A stretch of 14,776 bases of DNA from an uncultured Collinsella sp. (lineage in GTDB: Bacteria; Actinomycetota; Coriobacteriia; Coriobacteriales; Coriobacteriaceae), in the NCBI GenBank assembly GCA_900551975.1, contig URYA01000023.1, positions 1-14,776 on the forward strand, in the 5' to 3' direction. Position 1 is the first letter of the stretch; every line of letters starts with the position of its first letter. The notes beneath the pieces are model-generated. The model made no database searches, was not told the origin of the DNA, and worked only from the letters and a program-made list of their open reading frames with translations. The position numbers and the translations under genes are program-made. Shown piece after piece: positions 8,141 to 14,762 of this stretch.

Positions 8141-9157
8141 CTATCCCAACTGGAAGAACAGGGCAAGGCCAACGGCACCAAAGGCTGCAGCGATAATCCA
8201 AAAACGGATGACGACCTTGGTCTCGGCCCAGCCCTTCTTTTCGAAATGATGATGGATGGGCGCCATAAGGAAGACGCGCTTGTGCGTAAAGTGGAAGTAG
8301 ACAACCTGAATCATGACCGACAGGGTCTCAACGATAAACAGGCCGCCGATGATGAGGGAGACGACCTCGGTGTTGGTCATGATGGACGTGCAGGCAAACG
8401 CGGCGCCCAGGGCGAGCGAGCCGGTATCGCCCATAAAGATGCTCGCCGGATAGCAGTTGAACCACAGAAAGCCCAAGCAGGCACCGGCACACGCGGTGCA
8501 GAAGATGGACAGGTTCACGTCTCCGTGCAAAAACGCCATGGCAGCCATGGCAAGCATGGCAATCATAGAGGTGCCGCCAGCAAGACCGTCAAGGCCATCG
8601 GTCAGGTTCACGGCATTAGAAAGACCGGCGATCATCAGCCAGCAAAAGACAATGTAGAGCCACGGGAACGAAAGGCCGCAGATGGTGGTCGAAAGAACAC
8701 CGAGGTCAATCGTCAGGCCGCCGGGAAAACGAATCTCGGGGGCGACGCCGCACCAGTTAACGGCAAGTACCGTAAAGGTGACACAGATAATGGTTAGGCC
8801 GATCATCTTGGCATGGGGCGTCAGACCGAGCGAGCGCCCATGCGTAACGGAGGTCAGGTCGTCGATCAGGCCCAGCACGCCGGTCGCCAACGTGGCGAGC
8901 AGCACGAGCACGAGCTCGGTGGTGAGCTTGCCCATCAGCAGGCAGGTCAGCGAGATCGCGACGAGGATGACAACGCCACCCATGGTGGGCGTTCCCTGCT
9001 TAACCAAATGACGCTTGGGGCCGTCGGCACGAACCTGCTGGCCGATACCCTCGACCTTGAGCAGCTTGATCCACCACGGCATGAGCAGCAGCGCAATGGC
9101 GGCGATGCCAAGCCCCAAAAAAGCCTGATACGTTGGATACGAGGGATTGCCGAACAT
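8141..9157 (-). CDS. mraY: Phospho-N-acetylmuramoyl-pentapeptide transferase MraY
   Basis: An integral membrane transferase that moves phospho-MurNAc-pentapeptide from UDP to undecaprenyl phosphate, making lipid I. The 338 residues form about ten hydrophobic segments. Diagnostic motifs are GTPTMGG (55-61), the GLIDD segment (96-100), NAVNLTDGLDGLAGG (181-195) with Asp187 and Asp190, MGDTGSLALG (242-251) with Asp244, and the loop MAPIHHHFEKKGW (298-310). The family signature DDxxK after the first aspartate pair reads DDLTS here (99-103), so the usual lysine is a serine. A downstream lysine (PHAKMIG, Lys117) is kept. The start at 9157 lies 3 nt after the murF stop without a strong Shine-Dalgarno, and murD follows after 9 nt. 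Confidence 0.97.
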   Translation of the reverse strand: MFGNPSYPTYQAFLGLGIAAIALLLMPWWIKLLKVEGIGQQVRADGPKRHLVKQGTPTMGGVVILVAISLTCLLMGKLTTELVLVLLATLATGVLGLIDDLTSVTHGRSLGLTPHAKMIGLTIICVTFTVLAVNWCGVAPEIRFPGGLTIDLGVLSTTICGLSFPWLYIVFCWLMIAGLSNAVNLTDGLDGLAGGTSMIAMLAMAAMAFLHGDVNLSIFCTACAGACLGFLWFNCYPASIFMGDTGSLALGAAFACTSIMTNTEVVSLIIGGLFIVETLSVMIQVVYFHFTHKRVFLMAPIHHHFEKKGWAETKVVIRFWIIAAAFGAVGLALFFQLG

Positions 9158-9160
9158 GGG

Positions 9161-10585
9161 CTAGCACACACCTTCCACAAAGCGGTCGAGCTCAACAAAG
9201 CGGGAACCCTTGACCAGTACAACATCATGTTTTTCAAGCGCGCCGCCCATGCGGTCGAGCACCTGCTGATAATCGGAGAACACCTGGATGCGGTCCTCGT
9301 CCATACCCATCATGCGCGCGGCATCGGCCATAAGCTGGGCCAGCTCACCACCCACGCACGCCAGCATGTCGAGCTTCTTGGCGGCGGCATAGGCGCCCAC
9401 GAGCTCATGCATGCGAGGAGCCTCATCGCCCATCTCGCCCATCTCGCCCAGGATCGCCATGCGAGACCCCGTGCACGAAAGCGAGCACAGCAGGTCGAGA
9501 CCGGCTGCCATCGATTCGGCGCTGGCGTTATAGGAGTCATCGATGATGCGTGCACCGCTCTTGGCGCGCTTGATCTCCTGGCGGTGCCCGGTAATCGTGA
9601 GGCCCCTAAAGGCAGCATCGATCTGCTCGGGCGTCACGCCCAGGCGATAGGCAACCGCGGCGGCCTTAACGGCATTTGGAACGGACTGCACGCCGGGAAT
9701 GGCAAGCATGGTATCGATTGTCTCGCCCTGACCAAAATCGAGCGTAAAGACCGGACGGCCCTCGTCGTCAACTCGAACGTCGCGGGCACGGACCTCATCA
9801 TCGTCCGAGACGCCGGCCAGCATCACGTCGATACCAGCAGGCTGGGCGAACGTATCGCGAATGAACGGCGTAAAGTCGTCCTCGCCGCCCAAAACCAGCA
9901 GCGGCAAGAAGTCGCCAGCGGCGCACATACCCTGGACAATCTCGGCCTTAGCGCGGGCGATGTTCTCGCGGCTACCCAAAATGCCGATATGAGAGGTGCC
10001 GATCTTGCTCACGATGGCAAGGTTGGGATTGGCGGACTGGGACAGGCGCTCGATCTCGTGGAAATGGTTCATGCCCATCTCGAGCACCAGGACCTCGGTA
10101 TCGGCCGGAGCGGAAAGCACCGTGAGCGGCATGCCGATCAGGTTATTGAAATTGCCCTTGGTGGCCCAGACACGATAGCGCTTGGCGAGCACAGCGGCGA
10201 GCACGTCCTTGGTCGTCGTCTTGCCGATGGAACCGGTAATGCCAACGACCAGGCAGCCAAGCTCCAGACGGTACGCGTGCGCCAAACGCAGCAGAAACTC
10301 CTCGGGATCATCGGTCAGCAAGATGGCACAGCCCTTGTCCTGCGCCAGCGAGACCAGCTCGGCCTCGGGCTCACGCGTCATCACGACGGCGCCGGCACCC
10401 GACTGGACGGCACGGGAAGCAAAATCATTGCCGTCGACATTTTCACCGGGAAAGGCGACGAAAATCGTCCCTTCCTCGACCTGGCGCGAGTCGATAACGC
10501 ACCCGCGGCATACCCGATCGGCTTCTCCCGTCACGGTTCGGGCCCCTGTTGCGGCCGCGAGGTTGTTGACGGCGATCTCTATCAT
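9161..10585 (-). CDS. murF: UDP-MurNAc-tripeptide--D-alanyl-D-alanine ligase MurF
   Basis: A cytoplasmic Mur ligase that attaches the D-Ala-D-Ala dipeptide, completing UDP-MurNAc-pentapeptide. In its 474 residues the N-terminal MurF motif IDSRQVEEGTIFVAFPGENV (31-50) comes first, then the P-loop GSIGKTTTKD (118-127). GNFNNLIGMPLT (144-155), LEMGMNHFHEI (168-178) and SKIGTSHIGILGS (193-205) follow. IIDDSYNASAESM (347-359) and ILGEMGEMGD (378-387) lie in the C-terminal domain. These separate it from MurE, which I do not find in the window. The ATG at 10585 has a strong GGGGAG (10591-10596) five bases upstream, so unlike the genes after it murF is well equipped for independent initiation. The lysine- or diaminopimelate-adding step that precedes MurF must be encoded elsewhere. 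Confidence 0.96.
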   Translation of the reverse strand: MIEIAVNNLAAATGARTVTGEADRVCRGCVIDSRQVEEGTIFVAFPGENVDGNDFASRAVQSGAGAVVMTREPEAELVSLAQDKGCAILLTDDPEEFLLRLAHAYRLELGCLVVGITGSIGKTTTKDVLAAVLAKRYRVWATKGNFNNLIGMPLTVLSAPADTEVLVLEMGMNHFHEIERLSQSANPNLAIVSKIGTSHIGILGSRENIARAKAEIVQGMCAAGDFLPLLVLGGEDDFTPFIRDTFAQPAGIDVMLAGVSDDDEVRARDVRVDDEGRPVFTLDFGQGETIDTMLAIPGVQSVPNAVKAAAVAYRLGVTPEQIDAAFRGLTITGHRQEIKRAKSGARIIDDSYNASAESMAAGLDLLCSLSCTGSRMAILGEMGEMGDEAPRMHELVGAYAAAKKLDMLACVGGELAQLMADAARMMGMDEDRIQVFSDYQQVLDRMGGALEKHDVVLVKGSRFVELDRFVEGVC

Positions 10586-12564
10586 TGCAGCTCCCCTGTA
10601 AACCTAATAATGCTATCGGCGTATTGTATCCCAGCGCCGCACATGCGTGGTGCAGGGCATGTGAACACCCTCATATGGGACAACAAACCACGCCCCAAAG
10701 ATTGTAACCCCCTACTTCGTGTGCGGGATACCCAGCACGTCGAGCGCGTTGGCCATAATGGACTGGAACGGCACCGCAGCGGCATCTGAGCCGCTCGGCG
10801 TTCCGTCGAGCGTGATATAGCACAGCACCTTGGGCAATTGTGCCGGTGCAAAGCCCATAAAGGACGACATGTAGTTCTCCTTGAGGTAACCGCCGTTCTC
10901 GTCGGCTCGTTCTTACCCGCCACGTCATAGCCGTCAACCGCGCCGCCAATGCCCGTTCCCTCTGACACGACCGTCTGCATGCACGATGTCGCCTGGGATG
11001 CGGCGTCCTCCGAAATCGCGCGCTCGCCTTCGCCCCAGTCCTTCTCGTCGCCTTTGCTGGACTTATAGAAGTGCGGGGTCATCATCACGCCGCCGTTGGC
11101 GATGCCGCCCACGGCACGTGCGATCTCAATCGGCGAGACAGACAGCGCCTGTCCAAAACTCATCGATCCCAGCGTGGCGCCGTCATACTGGTCACGCTCC
11201 TTGACGATGCCCAGGCTCTCGCCCGGAAAATCGACACCCGAGCTGTGACCGATGCCCCACTTGTCCACATAGGCGGCAAAGTCGTCGGCACCGATCTTGC
11301 GCCCCACCAGGACAAAGCCCACGTTGGACGAACGGCGCATCATCTCGCGCACATCCATGGTCATGGCATAGTCGCGCTTGTCGGCATCGGTGACGGTATC
11401 GTCACCCACCTTGATGCTCGCCGGCACCTCAAACGACGTACTCGATCGCACGACGCCCAAGTCGAAGCCGGCGCCCGCCACGAGCGTCTTAAAGACCGAG
11501 CCGGGCTCGTAGGCATCGGTGACCAAGCGCAGGTTCATATCCTCGGTCTTGGCGTTCTCTAGATCGGTCTGGTCGTAGGTCGGGTACGAGCAGGCGGCGA
11601 GAATTTCACCAGTCGTGGGGTCGGTGACCAAAGCCGAGCCGTTCTTGGCCTTTGTCTTCTCGACAGCCTCCGCCAGGGCATCCTCGGCCGCTCGCTGGAT
11701 ATTGACGTCGAGCGTCGTCACGATATCAACGCCGTCGACCGCAGCCACCTTTTCATAGGCACCGCCGGCGATATAGCTGCCGTCTCTCGCGCGCTCGCGC
11801 ACGAGAGAACCGTTCGTGCCGGTCAGAAGCTTGTTGTATTGCTTTTCGAGACCCGTCAAGCCGTCGTTGTCTACATTCACTACACCCAGCACCTGCGATG
11901 CCAGATTGCCGTATGGATATACGCGCTTCATGGCCTGCTCAAAAAGCACGCCGGGCAGGTTCTTCTTCTCCAGCGCCGCAGCATCGTCTTCGTCCACCTG
12001 GCGCTTGATATACACCCAGGTTCCATCGGACTCAACGAGCTTACGGCAGGTCTTTTTATCGATTCCAGTTGCCTTGACCAGCGCCGACACCGTTTTGTCA
12101 ACGTCCTCGACAAGCTGCGGGTTCACGGCGATGTTGCGACATTCGACCGACGACGCCAGCACGTTACCGTTGCGGTCGTAGATGGTGCCACGTTTGGCAT
12201 AGAGGGTCTGCGCAAGCAGGCGGCGCGCATCGGCACGCTCGCGCAGTTTATCGGCTTCGACAATTTGATAGTCGGCAAGGCGAAAGACGCCCAAGCCCAA
12301 GCCAAGCCCGATGAGGCCCATGACGGCTTTGCGGCGAGGCAGAGGCGCGCCTGTGAGCCATTCGGTCGACGAACTCTTGCGCGACCTGGTGTTATGCACT
12401 TGAGGGCCGCCCGAGCCGCGAAGTCGCGACGCCGGGTCGTTGCCACGGGACTGCCCGGCGTTGTAAGATTGCCGACCCGTTCCTTGATAACCAGAACGTC
12501 CCCGCGACGAGGGACGTCCAGAACCGCGGCCCCCATCGGAACCGCGGCGATAGTCATTTGTCAT
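10582..12564 (-). CDS. ftsI: Septal class B penicillin-binding protein (FtsI/PBP3), frame broken at the KTG motif
   Basis: A transpeptidase that cross-links new septal peptidoglycan in complex with FtsW. Residues 1-75 are a Gly/Arg/Ser-rich cytoplasmic tail, and one transmembrane anchor spans about 80-98. The class B dimerisation domain starts with KRGTIYDRNG (124-133). The transpeptidase has SVFK (356-359, nucleophile Ser356) and SSN (412-414). No PASTA repeat is seen. The chain is normal to AGK (549-551); the expected TGTA is absent. From there the open frame continues as 109 atypical Arg/Cys/Trp-rich residues to 10582, overlapping murF by 4 nt. The real C-terminus lies in another frame, ending at 10712. 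A loss of about 13 nt at 10911/10912 explains both facts. The intact protein would be about 621 residues. As written the enzyme should be inactive. It is either a sequence error or a true mutation. ATG 12564 has only a weak ribosome site, 17 nt after ftsL. Confidence 0.88.
   Translation of the reverse strand: MTNDYRRGSDGGRGSGRPSSRGRSGYQGTGRQSYNAGQSRGNDPASRLRGSGGPQVHNTRSRKSSSTEWLTGAPLPRRKAVMGLIGLGLGLGVFRLADYQIVEADKLRERADARRLLAQTLYAKRGTIYDRNGNVLASSVECRNIAVNPQLVEDVDKTVSALVKATGIDKKTCRKLVESDGTWVYIKRQVDEDDAAALEKKNLPGVLFEQAMKRVYPYGNLASQVLGVVNVDNDGLTGLEKQYNKLLTGTNGSLVRERARDGSYIAGGAYEKVAAVDGVDIVTTLDVNIQRAAEDALAEAVEKTKAKNGSALVTDPTTGEILAACSYPTYDQTDLENAKTEDMNLRLVTDAYEPGSVFKTLVAGAGFDLGVVRSSTSFEVPASIKVGDDTVTDADKRDYAMTMDVREMMRRSSNVGFVLVGRKIGADDFAAYVDKWGIGHSSGVDFPGESLGIVKERDQYDGATLGSMSFGQALSVSPIEIARAVGGIANGGVMMTPHFYKSSKGDEKDWGEGERAISEDAASQATSCMQTVVSEGTGIGGAVDGYDVAGKNEPTRTAVTSRRTTCRPLWALHRHNCPRCCAISRSTERRAAQMPLRCRSSPLWPTRSTCWVSRTRSRGLQSLGRGLLSHMRVFTCPAPRMCGAGIQYADSIIRFTGELQ
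10586..10711 (-). promoter_or_regulatory. ftsI-murF spacer with inverted repeat and possible -10
   Basis: A 126-nt gap between the native ftsI stop (10712) and murF, at the place where murE often lies. It holds a perfect inverted repeat CACATGC-N10-GCATGTG (10640-10663). On the minus strand a TACAAT hexamer (10623-10628) lies 11 nt downstream of it and could be a -10, which would put the repeat over the -35 region. No good -35 is visible, so a murF promoter with an operator is only a suggestion. There is no T-run after the repeat, so it does not look like a terminator. The murF Shine-Dalgarno GGGGAG is at 10591-10596. Confidence 0.35.
10712..10912 (-). pseudogene. Displaced C-terminal fragment of ftsI (frameshifted)
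   Basis: Read in the frame that ends with TAG at 10712, this stretch encodes 66 residues. It starts ERADENGGY, continues through NYMSSFMGFAPAQLPKVL and the CYITLDGTPSG segment, and ends LGIPHTK. This is the normal ending of a class B PBP transpeptidase domain after the KTGTA motif (the segment around SFMGFAP and the following beta strand). It has no start of its own and is in a different frame from the upstream ftsI. In its own frame it is preceded by TAA at 10913-10915, so it can be made only if the lost bases are restored. Confidence 0.85.
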
Positions 12565-12581
12565 ACTCAGCTACCGTCTTG

Positions 12582-13052
12582 CTACTGAGCGGTCGCGGTC
12601 GCGTTGGCGCCCGCGGCTGCATCCTGCGAAAAGTCAAGTGTAACGCTCTCGCTGGGCTCCACCATGCCATAAGCGCCCGCAAGGTCGCGAATGCGCGTGT
12701 CGGCACCATAGACCGAATGCATGACCTCCAAGTCGGAGCTCTCATCGGTCGCCTTTTCGAGCGTGTTGGTAAGCTCGGCGTTGCTGTTGAGCACCTGGGC
12801 CGTAACGCCGGCGAGCGCCACGCGGGCGACGCCAATCGTCATGAAGATAGCCGCAATGATGCAAAACGTTTTAAGAACGCTCATGAAAACCGGGCTTACC
12901 GCCTGGTTTGCCTGACGGCCCGCGCCCGTGTAGACATCAAAGCGCGGCGTGCGCTGCTCACGGGGAGCAACGGGGGCCTGCGGCGTCTCACGATAGGCGG
13001 GCATGGCGTTCATATCATAGGCGAGTGCTGCGCTTGAAGTGTTGTAGCCCAT
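12582..13052 (-). CDS. ftsL: FtsL-like cell division protein
   Basis: A 156-residue bitopic membrane protein. A cytoplasmic Pro/Arg-containing segment (1-55) precedes one transmembrane helix (about 57-82). A short extracytoplasmic alpha-helical, coiled-coil-like region follows (about 85-130), ending with TRIRDLAGAYGMVEP (119-133), which resembles the RI..IA...LGM..P ending of FtsL/FtsB-type proteins. A polar Ala/Thr-rich tail closes the chain. FtsL bridges FtsQ and FtsB and activates FtsW-FtsI. Sequence similarity within this family is poor, so the call rests on topology and on position between rsmH and ftsI, the classic ftsL site. The ATG at 13052 has GGGAGG nine bases upstream. It is followed by ftsI after 17 nt. 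Confidence 0.83.
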   Translation of the reverse strand: MGYNTSSAALAYDMNAMPAYRETPQAPVAPREQRTPRFDVYTGAGRQANQAVSPVFMSVLKTFCIIAAIFMTIGVARVALAGVTAQVLNSNAELTNTLEKATDESSDLEVMHSVYGADTRIRDLAGAYGMVEPSESVTLDFSQDAAAGANATATAQ

Positions 13053-13142
13053 GATATGCCGCCTCCCATCCCGAGTACGTTGGTAGTGTGTTTAAGCTTC
13101 GTTTATGGTGCGAGCGGGAGGTCCAATATCGCGCGGTCGCGC

Positions 13143-14108
13143 CTACAGACGCTGCGCCACGCGGATTTTGGCTGATCTCGCCCGAGGGTTGCGCTCAACC
13201 TCATCAGGCTGGGCAACCAAGGGTTTGCGGGTGATGACCTTGAGTATCGGCACGTTGCCGCACACGCACACCGGAATCTCCGGCGGACACGTGCACCCCT
13301 GGCTCATCTCCTTAAAGTGGTTCTTTACGATACGGTCCTCGAGCGAGTGATACGAGATGACGCAGATACGTCCGCCCGGGTTGAGCCACCTGGTGGCGGC
13401 ATCAAGCCCTCGTTCGAGCACATCGAGCTCGTGATTGACCTCGATGCGAATGGCCTGGAAACTTTTCTTGGCCGGGTGTCCGCCATGCCGACGAGCGGCA
13501 GCCGGGATACCCGCCTTGATGATCTCGACAAATTGGCCGGTGGTTTCGATCGGTTCTTGCTCGCGGCGGCGCACGATCTCGCGCGCGATCTGCGAGGCGA
13601 ACTTCTCTTCGCCGTAGACGCGTAGAATCCGGGCGAGGTCGTGTTCGTTATAGGTGTTGATGACCTCAGCTGCGTTTAAGGTGTTATTACCCGGATCCAT
13701 CCGCATGTCCAATGGGGCGTCCTCGTTATACGAAAAGCCCCTGCCAGGGATATCGAGTTGCGGTGACGAAACGCCCAAATCGAACAGGAAGCCATCGACC
13801 CCGGGCACCTCGGCCGAGCAAAGCAGCTCGTCCAAGTCGCCGAAGTTGCCCTTCAGCAGCTGGTGCGGAACGCCGGGAACCTCGCGGTCCAGACGGGCGC
13901 CAGCGGCCTCGAGGGCCATGTCGTCCTGATCGACGCCGAGCAAAAGGCCCGTCTCCCCCACCTGCGCGGCCATCTTTACCGAATGGCCGGCACCGCCAAG
14001 GGTGCAATCGCAGACAACGGAGCCGCTCTTTAGCCGCAGCGACTCAAGCACTTCGCCGAGCATGACAGGTTCATGCCGATATTCTTGTGTCAAGATCCCA
14101 CGCTCCAT
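13143..14108 (-). CDS. rsmH: 16S rRNA (cytosine(1402)-N(4))-methyltransferase RsmH (MraW)
   Basis: A SAM-dependent methyltransferase that modifies C1402 of 16S rRNA in the ribosomal decoding centre; it is a conserved dcw member although it acts on ribosomes. The 321-residue chain is of normal length. Motifs are HEPVMLGEVL (12-21), the SAM loop DCTLGGAGHS (34-43), DLGVSSPQLD (110-119), GRGFSY (122-127), PLDMRMD (132-138), RIEVN (221-225) and SYHSLEDRIVK (252-262). A cysteine-containing segment CTCPPEIPVCVCG (272-284) common in the family and the terminal RSAKIRVAQ follow. The ATG at 14108 has only a weak upstream site. A TTG five codons later, preceded by GGAG at nine bases, is an alternative start. 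It lies 20 nt after mraZ and 90 nt before ftsL. Confidence 0.96.
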   Translation of the reverse strand: MERGILTQEYRHEPVMLGEVLESLRLKSGSVVCDCTLGGAGHSVKMAAQVGETGLLLGVDQDDMALEAAGARLDREVPGVPHQLLKGNFGDLDELLCSAEVPGVDGFLFDLGVSSPQLDIPGRGFSYNEDAPLDMRMDPGNNTLNAAEVINTYNEHDLARILRVYGEEKFASQIAREIVRRREQEPIETTGQFVEIIKAGIPAAARRHGGHPAKKSFQAIRIEVNHELDVLERGLDAATRWLNPGGRICVISYHSLEDRIVKNHFKEMSQGCTCPPEIPVCVCGNVPILKVITRKPLVAQPDEVERNPRARSAKIRVAQRL

Positions 14109-14128
14109 CCGTTACCCGTGCCTTGCCC

Positions 14129-14563
14129 TTACGAGAAGAAGAGGTCCAGCAGGGCCTCATCGTCATCGTCCTCATCGGCCGCGGCGCGATCCCAAACCTC
14201 AAGGTGGTCGTAGTTGCCCACAACCGTGACCTCGCGGTCGAGGTTCGCCTGCTTGCGGAGAGACTCGGAAAGACCGATACGACCGGCGCTGTCCACGTCC
14301 ATCGACGTGGTGCGCTTGTTGATCGCCCTCATGAGCTTCTGGTCATTAATGTCACGCGGGTTAAAACCCTCGTGACCCTCACGACCCGCGAAGAGTCCTT
14401 CGACCCACTTATCGAAGGCCTCGGCAGAGAACACGTACAGAGCATCGACATCCAGGGCTTTGAACACGCGAACATGCTCTCCAAGCTCCTCGCGAAGGGG
14501 TGCAGGCAGGGACAGACGACCTTTTGCATCGAGATTGCGCTCGTATGCACCAGTCATTCCCAT
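14129..14563 (-). CDS. mraZ: Transcriptional regulator MraZ
   Basis: A 144-residue DNA-binding protein with two tandem SpoVT/AbrB-like MraZ domains. The paired DxxxR signatures are visible: DAKGR (12-16) in NLDAKGRLSLP and DSAGR (91-95) in DVDSAGRIGL. Family members form ring-shaped oligomers and bind tandem TGGG-type boxes in their own promoter, controlling the dcw operon. The upstream region has fitting boxes. The chain ends in a strongly acidic tail with a hydrophobic finish (about 129-144, ADEDDDDEALLDLFFS), which I do not regard as part of the core fold. The start at 14563 has GGGGAG seven bases upstream; Met3 is too far from this site. It is the first gene of the cluster. Confidence 0.97.
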   Translation of the reverse strand: MGMTGAYERNLDAKGRLSLPAPLREELGEHVRVFKALDVDALYVFSAEAFDKWVEGLFAGREGHEGFNPRDINDQKLMRAINKRTTSMDVDSAGRIGLSESLRKQANLDREVTVVGNYDHLEVWDRAAADEDDDDEALLDLFFS

Positions 14564-14599
14564 GTGCGCCCTCCCCTCGGTTACTCAGATGGCACGTAC

Positions 14600-14616
14600 G
14601 CGGGGAACCACCCCGC
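14600..14616. repeat. 17-bp palindrome in the mraZ leader (operator candidate 2)
   Basis: GCGGGG-AACCA-CCCCGC has the same 6-5-6 design as the palindrome in the promoter spacer and matches it at 12 of 17 positions. Centres are 37 bp apart. It lies just downstream of the predicted transcription start, so it could be a second operator or, in RNA, a short GC-rich hairpin before the mraZ ribosome site. It has no T-run and does not look like a simple terminator. Confidence 0.55.
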
Positions 14617-14631
14617 CTGTCGACGTCATTA

Positions 14632-14660
14632 ATAATATGGGGAACCGCCCCATTTTTCAA
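14632..14660 (-). promoter_or_regulatory. Promoter of the dcw operon (mraZ promoter)
   Basis: On the minus strand TTGAAA (14655-14660) and TATTAT (14632-14637) are separated by exactly 17 bp, a near-consensus housekeeping-sigma promoter. Transcription should start near 14625, giving a leader of about 60 nt before mraZ. Since gene gaps after mraZ are short and no terminator is visible, this promoter probably drives much of the cluster. Confidence 0.75.
14637..14653. repeat. 17-bp palindrome in the promoter spacer (operator candidate 1)
   Basis: ATGGGG-AACCG-CCCCAT is a perfect 6-bp inverted repeat with a 5-bp centre. It fills almost the whole spacer between -35 and -10 and overlaps one base of the -10. 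It contains TGGGG facing CCCCA, so its arms match the TGGG-type box attributed to MraZ, but in inverted orientation. The place is typical of a repressor operator. Confidence 0.6.
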
Positions 14661-14668
14661 CACCTTTC

Positions 14669-14706
14669 CCCACCCCTTCCCCCACTCCACCCCACCACTC
14701 CACCCA
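14669..14706 (-). promoter_or_regulatory. Four TGGG boxes upstream of -35, probable MraZ-binding region
   Basis: On the minus strand TGGG occurs at 14703-14706, 14691-14694, 14681-14684 and 14669-14672, a spacing of 12, 10 and 12 bp, about one helical turn each. MraZ proteins of other bacteria bind tandem TGGG-type boxes at roughly 10-bp intervals in front of mraZ. The two inner boxes sit in a partial direct repeat (GGTGGAGTGG twice, 13 bp apart). The boxes end about 9 bp upstream of the -35, which would fit an activator or a looped repressor. The same G-runs form a G-quadruplex motif. Confidence 0.55.
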
Positions 14707-14742
14707 CCATATATTGCAAAATACCCCCAAGCATATGTTCGA

Positions 14743-14762
14743 AAACACAATATGTTGTGTTT
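14743..14762. repeat. 20-bp inverted repeat AAACACAA-N4-TTGTGTTT
   Basis: A perfect 8-bp inverted repeat with the 4-bp centre TATG, about 80 bp upstream of the mraZ -35 and near the window edge. It is AT-rich and shaped like a binding site for a dimeric regulator. There is no T-run long enough to call it a terminator for a gene further right. Its target gene and binding protein are unknown. Confidence 0.4.

Noticed and set aside
7460..8797. Plus-strand open frame (445 codons) opposite murD and mraY
   Set aside because: It is antisense to two genes with full catalytic motifs; no ribosome site or domain supports it.
8813..10789. Very long plus-strand open frame (658 codons) opposite mraY, murF and the end of ftsI
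   Set aside because: It crosses three well-supported minus-strand genes and their gaps, shows no family motif, and is rich in His, Gln and Arg as expected for antisense translation.
10671..10949. Separate small minus-strand gene at the end of ftsI
   Set aside because: This frame is neither the ftsI frame nor the true C-terminal frame; it is a third-frame shadow. The conserved PBP ending is in the frame that stops at 10712.
13127..13145. GCGC-GACC-GCGC hairpin just after rsmH as a terminator
   Set aside because: The stem is only four base pairs and no T-run follows on the minus strand; ftsL follows after a short gap with a good ribosome site.
14631..14653. GGGG/CCCC palindrome as a terminator of an upstream gene
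   Set aside because: On the plus strand it is followed by five Ts, but the stem is only 6 bp. It sits exactly between a -35 and a -10 with 17-bp spacing on the minus strand, so an operator is a better explanation.
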